A stretch of DNA of 64,000 bases from Hyphomicrobiales bacterium (GCA_900466605.1 UBMU01000047.1:30878-94877), one strand, 5' to 3'; numbered from the stretch's first letter, positions 1 to 10,500 are shown. The notes: a model not told the origin generated them from the sequence alone. A program made the numbers and translations.

Positions 1-370
1 CAGCAAAGGCGACGCCGAGGGCGGGCGCATATACGATACCGGCAAGAGGGCGGCCGTCACGGATGTAGGCAATGTTGACCGTAAACTCACGGCGCTTGTC
101 GATGAATTCCCGGGTGCCGTCGAGTGGATCCACCAGGAAGAAGGACGCGCCGATCGCTGGCACATTGCCGGCAGCCACCGATTCCTCGGCAATAATTGGC
201 GTATCCGGGAAGGCGGCCTCAAGTTGCGCGATAATGATACGCTCGGCCCGCTCATCGGCGACGGTGACCGGGCTGTTGTCTGCCTTCTTTGCAGACGGGC
301 ATCCCTCCAGGAAAACCTGCATGATTGCCTTGCCCGCCTCGAGTGCCGCGCGTTCAAATGTTTCGAGCAT
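1..370 (-). CDS. cysQ: 3'(2'),5'-bisphosphate nucleotidase CysQ-like, partial
   Basis: The N-terminal ~123 residues of an inositol-monophosphatase-superfamily enzyme; the C-terminus lies beyond the window edge. The ATG is at 370-368 and the product begins MLETFERAALEAGKAI. The metal-binding signature VDPLDGTREF is visible near residue 80, preceded by an acidic EES motif, as in Mg-dependent Li-sensitive phosphatases. The GTREFI ending of the motif and the absence of histidinol-phosphatase features suit CysQ, which hydrolyses adenosine 3',5'-bisphosphate in sulfur assimilation. SuhB or HisN relatives cannot be excluded without the rest of the protein. It is divergent from livH, so it has its own promoter. 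Confidence 0.75.
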   Translation of the reverse strand, partial: MLETFERAALEAGKAIMQVFLEGCPSAKKADNSPVTVADERAERIIIAQLEAAFPDTPIIAEESVAAGNVPAIGASFFLVDPLDGTREFIDKRREFTVNIAYIRDGRPLAGIVYAPALGVAFA

Positions 371-795
371 TGCTCGCCTTCCGGATCTGACACGTTGCGC
401 CGACTTCAGCGCGTTACCCTATATAGGGAATTCTCGCGGTCATTGGGAATCGTATCCATGGCGAAGCGTATTTTTGTCGAGGTCAGTTGCGCATCGGGGG
501 GTACGCGATGCGATAGAAGTCAGGATCAGCCTGTTGCCAGAATCGGCAGGCAACGCCCCATCTTGGTGCTGTTTCCAGTTAAAAAGCATATTCTTCAGCG
601 TTGCGTGCTAAAAAAAGCGGTTTTTTGACTGCGGATAAGTCATTTTCACCAAAACGGCAAAGAACTTTGGAGCTTTGCGATTTTGCACTTCCCTTTTGGT
701 TTGAAAGCGGTATGAAATCCTTAATCAAGGGCTCAATAAAGGCTCTAATAACAAGAGATGCTGGCTAATCTGGCTTGCATCCAGGGGAATAACAT
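371..795. other. intergenic region between cysQ and livH
   Basis: About 425 bases with no convincing gene; the open frames here are chance reading of the cysQ antisense and the spacer. It must hold the cysQ promoter (minus) and the livH promoter (plus). A perfect 12-bp palindrome CCCTATATAGGG lies at 417-428 and could overlap a cysQ -10 element. The 640-740 part is AT-rich. I found no sigma-54 element with correct GG-N10-GC spacing. The livH ribosome site AGGGGAA is at 783-789. Confidence 0.6.
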
Positions 796-1698
796 ATGGA
801 ATATTTTGTCCAGCAGCTCGTCAATGGGCTGACTCTTGGATCCATCTATGGCCTAGTGGCTATTGGCTATACGATGGTTTACGGCATTATCGGCATGATC
901 AACTTCGCCCACGGCGATATTTTCATGCTTGGCGGTTTCGCTGCCCTTATTGTCTTTCTCGTCCTCACTTCCATGTTCGCGGGACTTCCGGTTGCAGTTC
1001 TACTGCTTGTGATGCTCCTCGTTGCGATGCTGATGACGAGTTTGTGGAACTGGACGATCGAGCGCGTTGCTTATCGTCCGTTGCGTGGATCGTTCCGTCT
1101 GGCGCCGCTCATTACCGCAATCGGTATGTCGATCACGCTGTCGAACTTCATTCAAGTCACGCAGGGGCCGCGCAACAAGCCGATTCCACCGCTGGTCAGC
1201 ACGGTATACAATGTCGCCGGCATCTCCATTTCGCTGAAGCAAATTGTAATCATCATCATCACGGCTGTGCTGCTGACGCTGTTCTGGTATCTCGTCAATC
1301 ATACGTCGCTCGGCCGTGCTCAGCGTGCCACCGAGCAGGATCGTAAGATGGCGGCGCTGCTCGGCGTCAACGTCGACCAGACGATCTCCGTCACCTTCAT
1401 CATGGGTGCGGCACTCGCTGCGGTCGCGGGCACAATGTATCTGATGTATTATGGCGTCGTGAACTTCAACGACGGCTTCGTACCGGGTGTGAAGGCGTTC
1501 ACCGCAGCCGTCCTCGGCGGCATCGGCTCCTTGCCGGGCGCTGTTCTCGGCGGGCTGATGATCGGTCTCATCGAGTCGCTGTGGTCGGCCTACTTCACCA
1601 TCGCGTACAAGGATGTGGCGACATTCGCCATCCTCGCTTTCGTGCTGATCTTCAAGCCGACAGGTATCCTGGGCCGGCCGGAAGTCGAGAAGGTTTAA
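796..1698 (+). CDS. livH: branched-chain amino acid ABC transporter permease LivH
   Basis: A 300-residue integral membrane permease of the HAAT (LivH) family, with repeated hydrophobic helices throughout. It has the family N-terminus (VNGLTLGSIYGLVAIGYTMV) and the GMINFAHG and AVLGGIGSLPGAVLGG segments. With LivM it forms the inner-membrane channel for leucine, isoleucine, valine and related amino acids. It is first in an operon with livM (4-nt gap), livG and livF. The ATG is preceded by AGGGGAA at good spacing. Length is normal for the family. Confidence 0.95.
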   Translation: MEYFVQQLVNGLTLGSIYGLVAIGYTMVYGIIGMINFAHGDIFMLGGFAALIVFLVLTSMFAGLPVAVLLLVMLLVAMLMTSLWNWTIERVAYRPLRGSFRLAPLITAIGMSITLSNFIQVTQGPRNKPIPPLVSTVYNVAGISISLKQIVIIIITAVLLTLFWYLVNHTSLGRAQRATEQDRKMAALLGVNVDQTISVTFIMGAALAAVAGTMYLMYYGVVNFNDGFVPGVKAFTAAVLGGIGSLPGAVLGGLMIGLIESLWSAYFTIAYKDVATFAILAFVLIFKPTGILGRPEVEKV

Positions 1699-1702
1699 CG
1701 TC

Positions 1703-3097
1703 ATGGAAAATGCTGTACGTTCCGCTGACAGGTCCGCAAACACCGGACTTGTTCAGAAGGGTATTAAAGAAGCGCTGTTCGCCGCTCTCATCTCGTTCGG
1801 TATGTTTGTGCTCTACGTCGGCTTGAAAACCGATCAGAACATCAGTAACGAACTGATTATTGTCCAGCGTTGGGGCCTCCTCGCCATATTCGTGGCGGTT
1901 GCTGCCGCCGGCCGCTTCCTGATGGTCGTTTTCGTGAGGCCGCATCTCGATGCGCGCAAGTTGGCAAAGGCGCGTAGCGGCGAGCTGGATATCTCGGCCG
2001 AAAAGGGCTTTTTCCACACCCATTTCCTGAAGATCGCCCTCGTTGCGCTGCTTCTCTATCCAGTGTTCATCTACACCGTCGCTGGCCCGCAGGGCTCGCT
2101 GAAGTGGGTGGATAACTTCGGTATCCAGATCCTGATCTACGTGATGCTGGCCTGGGGTCTGAACATCGTCGTCGGTCTGGCTGGTCTGCTCGATCTTGGC
2201 TATGTGGCCTTTTATGCGATCGGGGCGTATTCGTACGCGCTTCTGTCCAGCTATTTCGGCCTGTCGTTCTGGGTGCTCCTGCCTCTGTCCGGGATTCTAG
2301 CCGCGCTGTGGGGTGTCGTTCTGGGCTTCCCGGTTCTCAGACTGCGTGGTGACTATCTTGCGATCGTAACGCTGGCTTTCGGCGAAATCATTCGCCTGGT
2401 GATCATCAACTGGACGGATCTCACCAAGGGAACGTTCGGTATCTCGGGCATTCCGAAGGCAACGCTGTTCGGCATTCCATTCGATGCGAGCGCCGGTGGC
2501 TTCGCGAAGCTTTTCCACCTGCCGATTTCCTCGGCCTACTACAAGATCTTCCTTTTCTACCTGATCCTGGCCCTTTGCATGCTGACCGCCTACGTGACGA
2601 TCCGCCTGCGCCGGATGCCGATCGGCCGTGCATGGGAAGCTCTGCGCGAGGATGAAATCGCTTGCCGCTCGCTTGGCATCAACACGGTGACGACGAAGCT
2701 GACGGCCTTTGCGACGGGTGCCATGTTTGGCGGCTTTGCGGGCTCCTTTTTCGCTGCCCGCCAAGGCTTCGTTTCTCCTGAATCGTTCGTCTTCCTGGAG
2801 TCGGCAGTAATCCTTGCCATCGTCGTTCTCGGCGGCATGGGTTCACTGACCGGTATCGCGATTGCCGCAATCGTCATGGTCGGCGGCACGGAAATGCTGC
2901 GCGAAATGGAGTTCCTGAAGCTGATCTTCGGACCGGACTTCACGCCCGAGCTCTACCGCATGCTGCTGTTCGGCCTGGCGATGGTCGTCGTGATGCTGAT
3001 CAAGCCGCGCGGCTTTGTGGGATCGCGTGAACCGACAGCCTTCCTCAAGCAGCGCAAGGCAGTTTCCGGCAGCTTTACCAAGGAGGGCCATGGTTGA
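1703..3097 (+). CDS. livM: branched-chain amino acid ABC transporter permease LivM
   Basis: A 464-residue permease. An N-terminal extension (~115 residues with two hydrophobic stretches and a DUF3382-like region, as in rhizobial and enterobacterial LivM) precedes the conserved permease core. The core shows NIVVGLAGLLDLGYVAFYA, RLRGDYLAIVTLAFGEI and the EAA-like loop WEALREDEIACRSLGIN. It pairs with LivH. Its end meets the start of livG: the stop TGA shares its last base with a possible livG ATG at 3097. The C-terminus is hydrophilic (FLKQRKAVSGS). Confidence 0.95.
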   Translation: MENAVRSADRSANTGLVQKGIKEALFAALISFGMFVLYVGLKTDQNISNELIIVQRWGLLAIFVAVAAAGRFLMVVFVRPHLDARKLAKARSGELDISAEKGFFHTHFLKIALVALLLYPVFIYTVAGPQGSLKWVDNFGIQILIYVMLAWGLNIVVGLAGLLDLGYVAFYAIGAYSYALLSSYFGLSFWVLLPLSGILAALWGVVLGFPVLRLRGDYLAIVTLAFGEIIRLVIINWTDLTKGTFGISGIPKATLFGIPFDASAGGFAKLFHLPISSAYYKIFLFYLILALCMLTAYVTIRLRRMPIGRAWEALREDEIACRSLGINTVTTKLTAFATGAMFGGFAGSFFAARQGFVSPESFVFLESAVILAIVVLGGMGSLTGIAIAAIVMVGGTEMLREMEFLKLIFGPDFTPELYRMLLFGLAMVVVMLIKPRGFVGSREPTAFLKQRKAVSGSFTKEGHG

Positions 3098-3117
3098 TGA
3101 GCCCTCAGGAAACAAAC

Positions 3118-3972
3118 ATGACCAGCGATACTTTGCTCAAGGTCGAGCACCTGTCGATGAAGTTCGGCGGCCTGATGGCGATCAACGACTTCTCGTTCGA
3201 AGCCAAGCGCGGCGACATCACCGCACTGATCGGGCCGAACGGCGCCGGAAAGACAACGGTCTTCAATTGCATCACCGGTTTTTACAAGCCGACGATGGGG
3301 ATGATCACGCTGAAGCAGAAGAGCGGCAAGGAGTTCCTGCTTGAACGCCTTCCAGACTTCCGGATCACCAAGGAAGCCAGGGTAGCGCGGACATTCCAGA
3401 ACATCCGGCTTTTCTCCGGCCTGACGGTTCTGGAAAACCTGCTGGTCGCCCAGCACAACAAGTTGATGAAGGCGTCCGGGTTTACCGTGATGGGTCTGAT
3501 CGGCATCGGGCCGTATCGGGCCGAGGCGAAGAATGCCATCGAACTGGCGCGCCACTGGCTCGAGAAGGCGGATCTGATCGATCGCGCCGATGACCCCGCC
3601 GGCGATCTGCCCTACGGCGCACAGCGTCGGCTTGAAATCGCGCGCGCCATGTGCACCGAACCGGAACTTCTGTGCCTCGATGAGCCCGCCGCTGGTCTCA
3701 ATCCAAGAGAGTCGGCTGCGCTGAACGCACTGTTGCGAAGCATTCGTGCTGACAGCGGCACGTCGATCCTTCTGATCGAGCACGACATGTCGGTGGTCAT
3801 GGAAATTTCCGACCATGTCGTCGTGCTGGAATACGGCCAGAAGATTTCGGACGGCACGCCTGATGAAGTGAAGCAGGATCCGCGGGTTATCGCGGCCTAT
3901 CTCGGTGTCGAGGACGAGGAAGTGGAAGAAGTGATTGCAGCGGTAGAGAACCTCGAAGGAGGCTCGCACTGA
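3118..3972 (+). CDS. livG: branched-chain amino acid ABC transporter ATP-binding protein LivG
   Basis: ATPase of the liv importer. Walker A GPNGAGKTT, the degenerate signature YGAQRRLEIARAM, Walker B LLCLDEP and the H-loop EHDM are all present. There is a LivG-type insertion (EFLLERLPDFRITKEARVART) before the Q-loop TFQNIRLF. I prefer the ATG at 3118, which has AGGAAAC seven bases upstream and gives the usual MTSDTLLKVEHLSMKFGG start. An in-frame ATG at 3097 overlapping the livM stop, with AGGAGG 10 bases upstream, is a real alternative. It shares one base with livF at its 3' end. Confidence 0.93.
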   Translation: MTSDTLLKVEHLSMKFGGLMAINDFSFEAKRGDITALIGPNGAGKTTVFNCITGFYKPTMGMITLKQKSGKEFLLERLPDFRITKEARVARTFQNIRLFSGLTVLENLLVAQHNKLMKASGFTVMGLIGIGPYRAEAKNAIELARHWLEKADLIDRADDPAGDLPYGAQRRLEIARAMCTEPELLCLDEPAAGLNPRESAALNALLRSIRADSGTSILLIEHDMSVVMEISDHVVVLEYGQKISDGTPDEVKQDPRVIAAYLGVEDEEVEEVIAAVENLEGGSH

Positions 3973-4700
3973 TGACTGGTCAGCCACTTCTGAAAGTTCA
4001 GGGCGTTGAAACCTATTATGGCAACATCCGGGCCCTGGCGGGAATCGACGTCGAGGTCCATCGCGGCGAAATCGTCAGCCTGATCGGTGCAAACGGCGCC
4101 GGCAAATCGACGCTGATGATGACCATTTGCGGAAGCCCGCAGGCGCGCACCGGCTCGGTAATCTTCGATGGCCAGGACATTACACGTCTGCCCACTCATG
4201 AGATCGCACGGCTCCGGATCGCGCAGTCGCCGGAGGGACGTCGTATATTCCCGCGCATGACCGTCATGGAGAATCTCCAGATGGGTGCGGGCCTCGATAA
4301 CCTGAAGTACTTCAGCCAGGACGTCGAGAAGGTCTTCGCGATGTTCCCACGCCTGAAGGAGCGCCAGACGCAACGCGGTGGTACGCTCTCGGGCGGCGAG
4401 CAGCAAATGCTTTCGATCGGTCGCGCGCTGATGGCGCGTCCGAAGCTGCTGCTTCTTGACGAGCCCTCGCTTGGCCTCGCGCCGCTGATCGTCAAAGGCA
4501 TTTTCGAGGCGATCAAGAAGTTGAACAAGGAAGAAGGGCTTACCGTCTTCCTCGTCGAGCAGAATGCCTTTGCAGCGCTGCGCTTGTCGGACCGTGCCTA
4601 TGTCATGGTCAACGGCAAGGTTACTATGAGCGGTTCCGGTATGGAGCTTCTCGCGAATCCGGAAGTGCGTGCTGCCTATCTCGAAGGCGGACGTCATTGA
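3972..4700 (+). CDS. livF: branched-chain amino acid ABC transporter ATP-binding protein LivF
   Basis: The second ATPase of the liv system, 242 residues. Walker A GANGAGKST, signature LSGGEQQMLSIGRALM, Walker B LLLLDEPSLGLAP and the switch segment VEQNAFAALRLSDRAYVM are intact. The SPEGRRIFPRMTVMENL segment is diagnostic for LivF/UrtE-like subunits. Its ATG overlaps the livG TGA by one base, indicating translational coupling. Together with LivG it powers the LivHM channel. Confidence 0.95.
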   Translation: MTGQPLLKVQGVETYYGNIRALAGIDVEVHRGEIVSLIGANGAGKSTLMMTICGSPQARTGSVIFDGQDITRLPTHEIARLRIAQSPEGRRIFPRMTVMENLQMGAGLDNLKYFSQDVEKVFAMFPRLKERQTQRGGTLSGGEQQMLSIGRALMARPKLLLLDEPSLGLAPLIVKGIFEAIKKLNKEEGLTVFLVEQNAFAALRLSDRAYVMVNGKVTMSGSGMELLANPEVRAAYLEGGRH

Positions 4701-4724
4701 GTATGGCGAAGGGGAGACTTTGAT

Positions 4725-5078
4725 ATGCAGGGACTTTTCTTTGAAGGCGATACAGGCGTGCGCAGCGCCATTCGGCTTTTCGTCGTACTGATCGGATTCT
4801 GGACCGCGTGGCGCGCGGGTCGGGCCGCGGCTGACAGCTGGAGCGACTATCCGCTGGTCGTCGTTTACACGGTGCTTCTCGCTGGAGCGATGCAGTTCCT
4901 GCATCATGCGCTCTTCGATGGACCGGTTATCAGCGTCTTTTACTACGTGATCGACCTGGTTCTTCTTCTGATCTTCTCAACGGCCGGCTATCGCTATCGC
5001 CGGACCAACCAGATGGTCAACAACTACTACTGGCTATACGAAAAGACGTCCCCCTTCTCTTGGAAGGCAAAACATTGA
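4725..5078 (+). CDS. small membrane protein between livF and livJ (DUF6867-like)
   Basis: A 117-residue protein with three probable transmembrane helices (about residues 15-30, 43-62 and 68-87) and a positively charged tail with YRYRRTN and an aromatic NNYYWLYEK stretch. It lies 24 bases after livF and 119 bases before livJ in the same direction, so it is probably co-transcribed with the transporter. I recall a family of this kind (DUF6867) next to rhizobial liv genes. Function is unknown; an accessory membrane subunit of the importer is only an inference from location. Confidence 0.7.
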   Translation: MQGLFFEGDTGVRSAIRLFVVLIGFWTAWRAGRAAADSWSDYPLVVVYTVLLAGAMQFLHHALFDGPVISVFYYVIDLVLLLIFSTAGYRYRRTNQMVNNYYWLYEKTSPFSWKAKH

Positions 5079-5197
5079 CAGCCGGTTGAATCTAGGGACA
5101 GATTGCCCCTCGGAGTGGAACAAGTTTCCTGGCGCAGTAAAGTGGGTAATGCGCTGGGTAGTGGAACAGAACCCGCTAAAAAATTGGGAGTAATAGA

Positions 5198-6322
5198 ATG
5201 AAAAAGTCTCTCCTGTCGGCTGTAGCTCTGACGGCGATGGTCGCCTTCAGCGGCAACGCATGGGCCGACATCATCGTTGGCGTTGCTGGTCCGCTGACCG
5301 GCCCGAACGCTGCGTTCGGGGCTCAGCTCCAGAAGGGCGCAGAGCAGGCGGCCGCTGACATCAACGCTGCGGGCGGCATCAACGGCGAGCAGATCAAGAT
5401 CGTCCTCGGCGATGACGTTTCCGACCCGAAGCAGGGTATCTCGGTTGCGAACAAGTTCGCTGCTGACGGCGTCAAGTTCGTTATCGGCCACTTCAACTCG
5501 GGCGTTTCGATCCCGGCTTCTGAAGTTTACGCTGAAAACGGTATGCTCGAAATCACCCCGGCCGCTACGAACCCGAAGTTCACCGAGCGTGGCCTCTGGA
5601 ACACGTTCCGTACTTGCGGTCGTGACGACCAGCAGGGCGCAATCGCCGGCAAGTATCTTGCCGACCACTTCAAGGACGCCAAGATCGCTGTCGTCCACGA
5701 CAAGACGCCTTACGGCCAGGGTCTGGCTGACGAAACCAAGAAGGCTCTGAACGCTGCCGGCACGACGGAAGCCCTCTACGAAGGCATCAACGTTGGTGAC
5801 AAGGACTTCTCGGCCCTCATCGCGAAGATGAAGGAAGCCGGCGTCACGATCATCTACTGGGGTGGTCTCCACACCGAAGCTGGTCTGATCATCCGCCAGG
5901 CTGCTGACCAGGGTCTGAAGGCGACGCTGGTTTCCGGTGACGGCATCGTTTCGAACGAACTGGCATCGATCGCTGGTGACGCAGTCGCCGGTACGCTGAA
6001 CACCTTCGGTCCCGATCCGACGCTGAACCCGGCCAACAAGGACCTCGTTGCGAAGTTCAAGGCTGCCGGCTTCAACCCGGAAGCTTACACGCTCTACTCT
6101 TACGCTGCTCTGCAGTCGATCGTTGGTGGCGCAAAGGCTGCTGGTTCCAACGACGCAGAAGCTGTTGCTGCTGCGATGAAGGCAAAGGGCCCGTTCCCGA
6201 CCGTTCTCGGCGACATGTCGTTCGACGAAAAGGGCGACCCGAAGCTTCCAGGCTACATCATGTACGAGTGGAAGAAGGGTCCGGATGGCAAGTACAGCTA
6301 CTTCCCGCAGGACGCCAAGTAA
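5198..6322 (+). CDS. livJ: branched-chain amino acid ABC transporter substrate-binding protein
   Basis: A 374-residue periplasmic binding protein of type I fold (Leu/Ile/Val-binding family). A clear Sec signal peptide (MKKSLLSAVALTAMVAF, cleavage near AWA-D at residue 24) precedes IIVGVAGPLTGPNAAFGAQL, and the ligand-loop region HFNSGVSIPASEVYAENG follows. Codon use is strongly biased to GGC/AAG/CTC, as in highly expressed genes. A start-proximal GGGAG sits upstream of the ATG. It delivers amino acids to LivHMGF and is followed by a strong terminator. Confidence 0.93.
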   Translation: MKKSLLSAVALTAMVAFSGNAWADIIVGVAGPLTGPNAAFGAQLQKGAEQAAADINAAGGINGEQIKIVLGDDVSDPKQGISVANKFAADGVKFVIGHFNSGVSIPASEVYAENGMLEITPAATNPKFTERGLWNTFRTCGRDDQQGAIAGKYLADHFKDAKIAVVHDKTPYGQGLADETKKALNAAGTTEALYEGINVGDKDFSALIAKMKEAGVTIIYWGGLHTEAGLIIRQAADQGLKATLVSGDGIVSNELASIAGDAVAGTLNTFGPDPTLNPANKDLVAKFKAAGFNPEAYTLYSYAALQSIVGGAKAAGSNDAEAVAAAMKAKGPFPTVLGDMSFDEKGDPKLPGYIMYEWKKGPDGKYSYFPQDAK

Positions 6323-6352
6323 GGGTTCACCCGCTTGTGCGGATTTTTGGAG

Positions 6353-6384
6353 GCCCGGTCGCAAGACCGGGCTTCTTCTGTTTT
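6353..6384 (+). terminator. rho-independent terminator after livJ
   Basis: Perfect 8-bp stem GCCCGGTC/GACCGGGC with a GCAA tetraloop at 6353-6372, then TTCTTCTGTTTT. It ends the liv operon. Confidence 0.85.
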
Positions 6385-6605
6385 ATACGGCTGGCGTGCT
6401 GAGGGGTATTCGCTGCGGCGGCCACAGACTTTGCATGAGGCCGAGTCGCATGCACTCCGGCGCACCGAACGGCAAGGACAACGCTGCTTCGCTGGACACA
6501 CGTAAGACCTTGACGGAGAGCGCGGCAAAACCTGAGTGCTTTTTTGAAGGCAAATTGCCCTTGATCGTGTTGCCGGACATTTCGCCAGGCTAACTGGCGT
6601 TCGGC

Positions 6606-7517
6606 TCAGGTCTCGTGCAAGACGTGAGCGGCTTTCACGGCGGCAGAAGCACGGTTCTCGACACCGAGCTTCACGTAGATCTGTTCGAGATGCTTGTTTA
6701 CCGTGCGGGCCGACAGGCCCAGGATTTCGCCTATGTCGCGGTTTGCCTTGCCCTTGGCGATCCAGAGCAAGACTTCGGACTCTCTTTGCGTGAGCGAGAA
6801 ATGCTGGCGCAGAAGTTCGTCGGCGGCGCGCGTGTTGTTTGCCGTGAGGCGGAACAGATATTCGTCCCCACCGATCGCGCCGAGAAAGGCAAGCTGAAGC
6901 ACTTCCTTGCCGGCGTGGGAGACCGAGATCGAGCCGTCACGCGCTGCGCCGGAGCTGCTTTTCATCCAGTCGGCGATCTTCCCGACGACCGTGTCCATCG
7001 CGTCGTCTCTTTCCATGGCGGCATTGACGAGACGCGTTGCCTGCGGCGTTGACCAGTGAATATTGCCATTGCCTTTTACCGCAAGCAAATGTCGCCCGGC
7101 TGCGTCGAGTGCGACGCGCGCGCTCTGTGCCGAGCGGGCGTTGCGCAGATGCACGCCGATCCGCGCGCGCAGCTCGTCGATGTTGATTGGCTTTGTCAGA
7201 TAGTCGACGCCCCCCGATTCGAGTGCACGAACGACATGCTCCGTCTCCGTCAGCCCGGTCATGAAGATGACGGGGATTTGGCTGATGGCAGGGTTAGCCT
7301 TCAGCTTCCTGCAGGTCTCAAAGCCATCCATGGATGGCATCACCGCATCCAACAGAATGAGGTCGGGAGTAATTCGCTCCACGATGTTCAGTGCCGCCGA
7401 GCCTGATGTTGCGATCAGCACGGAAAAGCCGGATTGCTCCAACGCGTCGGTCAGGAACCCTAGTGCTTCCGGCGAGTCATCCACCAGCAGAACGATATCG
7501 CGCGGAAGCTCAGCCAA
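6606..7517 (-). CDS. two-component response regulator, REC plus LuxR-type HTH
   Basis: A 303-residue regulator. The N-terminal receiver domain has VLLVDDSPE, the phosphoacceptor in LILLDAVMPSMDG and TKPIN. A middle region of ~100 residues of unknown fold follows, then a C-terminal LuxR/FixJ-type helix-turn-helix (LTQRESEVLLWIAKGKANRD, then LSARTVNKHLEQIYVKLGVE). Its start overlaps the end of the upstream transporter-type hybrid kinase by 8 bases, so the two are translationally coupled partners. The pair is divergent from urtABCDE, which it probably controls. A possible target is the inverted repeat at 11001-11016. Confidence 0.88.
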   Translation of the reverse strand: MAELPRDIVLLVDDSPEALGFLTDALEQSGFSVLIATSGSAALNIVERITPDLILLDAVMPSMDGFETCRKLKANPAISQIPVIFMTGLTETEHVVRALESGGVDYLTKPINIDELRARIGVHLRNARSAQSARVALDAAGRHLLAVKGNGNIHWSTPQATRLVNAAMERDDAMDTVVGKIADWMKSSSGAARDGSISVSHAGKEVLQLAFLGAIGGDEYLFRLTANNTRAADELLRQHFSLTQRESEVLLWIAKGKANRDIGEILGLSARTVNKHLEQIYVKLGVENRASAAVKAAHVLHET

Positions 7518-10500
7518 GGGTTTCTACCTTCTCTTCAAAGCGGCGGAGGAAGTTCATGAGGCCATTCAGATCGAACGAACTCGCATAGGAACGAAGTTCC
7601 TCTGTAAATGGCTGATTTGCCTCTACCTTGGCAAGGTCGGCGAGCTTTGCTTCTATGCCGCGGATGTAGCCGATTTCCGCGAGACGCAACAGCTCCTGAA
7701 TATGTGCCGACCCTGGGCTGACCAGCGGTTGCTCCTGTTTGATGGCGGGGTGGTCGGCCTCCGCGTAGAGCCATTTCAAGCCGAGATGCAGAGCAAGCCT
7801 GTCACGCAGCTGCCGGATGTCCACCGGCTTGCCGATGGCATCGTTGTGGCTGTCGTCGCTATCTCTGTGCGCAGCGGCGTCACCGATATTGGCTGACAGC
7901 ATGACGATCGGGGCGGTTTGACCGTTTGTGCGCAGGCGCGAAACGAGTTGCCAGCCATTCATGCCCGGCATCGAGATGTCGACGAGGAAAAGATCTGGCT
8001 GAATGCCTTCGATCAAGGTCAGGCAGTCGGTGCCGCTTGCGGCTGTCAGGACAACGAAGTCGAGAGGTGCGAGAACCTCGCGCATCATTTCGCGGTGATC
8101 TTCGTTGTCGTCCACGACAACGATCGTTCGCCGGGGACCGTCGTAGCTCACAATTTTCTTTTCCACCGGCGGGACTGTCATTTCGCGGAGCACGGCCGAA
8201 AGCATCAGGCGAACGCGGAACATCGTGCCGCGGTCTTTCTCACTGCTCACCGAAATTTCGCCACCCAGGGTGTTGGTTAAAAGCTGCGTGATCGTCAGAC
8301 CGAGGCCAAGGCCAGGCATCGGCCGGATGCTGTCTGCTTCGCCACGCTGGAACGGCTCGTAGATACGGCTCAAGTCCTTCTCGGCTATGCCACGACCGGT
8401 ATCGGCGACGGTAAACGTCGCGACCTGGCTGCGATAGCCGACGTCGAAGGTGACACTGCCTTCGTCAGTAAATTTGATGGCGTTGGAAAGCAGGTTCACG
8501 AGGATCTGGCGCAGTCGCTTTTCATCGGTGCGAACGAACTGGGGGAGGGCGGGCGAGCGGTGGTGAAGGAAAGCCAGGCCCTTGGCCTGCGCCTGCGGAC
8601 GGAACATGTCGACGACCTGGTCGAGGAAGTCTTGGATGTTGATCTCATTGGAATAGACCTGCAGGCGCCCAGCCTCGATCTTGGAGATATCGAGCAGGCC
8701 GTCAATGAGGCCGGACAGATGCTCGGCGCTGCGTCTGATGACTTTGATCGAGGATTGGCGCGGGGCGGGGATGGTCTCATCGCGCTCCAGAATCTGCGCA
8801 TAGCCGAGCACCGCGTTCAGTGGCGTGCGCAATTCGTGGCTGAGGCCTACCACATAGCGGCTCTTGGCCCGGTTGGCGGCCTCTGCAGTCTCCTTGGCAG
8901 TCTGGAGTGCAGCGTCGGTTTTCTTGTGGGCAGCGATTTCCTTCAACAGCAGGGTGTTCTGGCGCGAGGATTCCTCCTCAGCCACGACACGGCTGTCATG
9001 CGCCAGAACGTAGAACCAGCAAACGACTCCCGCAATCACAGCGAAGACGAAAAAGACCACCAGGATCGTTCCGTTCACCACATCGGCGGTCTGCGGGGAC
9101 GCCGAGGAAACCTGATGGGCGATCATCGCAAGGATGGCGCCGACTGATGTCAGCGCAAGCACAACGGCGATGCCGTAGCGTCCGAGGCGCGTGGTGAGTT
9201 TATGAACAACGGTCTCCGGCAGCACTGCCTTGGCGACCGTGCCGACCTGCGCGTTGAAGCGAGCCTTCGGCTTGCACATGTCGTGGCAGCGGCTGTCAAG
9301 CGAACAGCAGAGTGAGCAGATCGGTGCCGCATAGGCCGGGCACCAGGCCATATCCTCCGGCTCGAAGGGGTGCTCGCAGACGGAGCAGGTGATGTTCGTG
9401 AGGTTCTTCCAGCTGTGGCGCGGTTTGCGCGCAAGGTAGTATTTGCCCTTCGTGCCCCATGCGATCAGTGGCGAGGCGATCAGCGCCACGATCAACGTGA
9501 TGTAGGGGGCGAGCGATGCGGCGATCGTGCCGAAGACGCCGAAATGAGCGATCAGCGCAATGCCGGCTGACAGCGTCATGGCGCCGAGGCCGACCGGATT
9601 GATGTCGTAGAGATGGGCGCGCTTGAATTCGATGCCGGGAGGGGCCAGGCCAAGCGGTTTGTTAATGAAAAGATCGGCCGAGATCGTGCAGAGCCACGCC
9701 ATGGCGATGATCGAAAAGATGCCGAGCGTTTCTTCAAGCAGCTTGTAGATGCCGAGTTCCATCAGGAGCAGGGCGATCGCCACGTTGAAGACGAGCCAGA
9801 TGACGCGGCCGGGATGGCTGTGGGTGAGGCGGGAAAAGAAGTTCGACCAGGCGAGCGAGCCCGCATAGGCGTTCATCACGTTGATCTTCAACTGCGAGAC
9901 GACCACGAAGGCCGCCATCAGCAGCAGCGCTGCATTGTGCCAGGGGATCATGTAGCCGAAGGCCGTCAGGTACATCTGGGCCGGATCGGCAGCGCGATCG
10001 ACTGGCACGCCCGAGGCAAAGGTGAGGACGACGAGGAAGGAGCCTGCGAGCAGCTTCGGCGCCCCGATGATCACCCAACCGGGGCCGGCCAGGAAGACGG
10101 CGAGGCGGTGGCGCCACTTGGTCTGCTTCTCCGGCGGCAGGAAGCGCAGGAAGTCGGCCTGTTCGCCGATCTGCGACATCAGCGCCAGGATGACGGCGGA
10201 TGCCGCGCCGAACTCGACGAGATCGAAAGGTGCGACCGTGCCCGGCGGTCCGGAAGCGTGGCGGATGCCTGAAAAGGCGCGCCAGAGGTCGAACTTCTCC
10301 CAATCCATCACGGCGATGAAGATGAACGGCAGGACGTTTAGGACGATCCAGAAGGGCTGGGTCAGCAATTGGAAGCGGCTGATCAGCCGGACGCCGTGGG
10401 TGACAAGCGGGATCACCATGACGGCGCTGATGATATAGCCGATCCAGAGCGGAATACCGAGCGTCAGTTCCAGCGCGCCGGACATGATCGATGCCTCGAT

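Noticed and set aside
760..790. possible sigma-54 element TGGCTAATCTGGCTTGCA before livH
   Set aside because: The GG to GC distance is 12 rather than 10 bases, so it does not fit an RpoN promoter.
5027..6364. 445-codon open frame antisense to livJ
   Set aside because: Mirrors the biased codons of livJ; no motif, no ribosome site of note.
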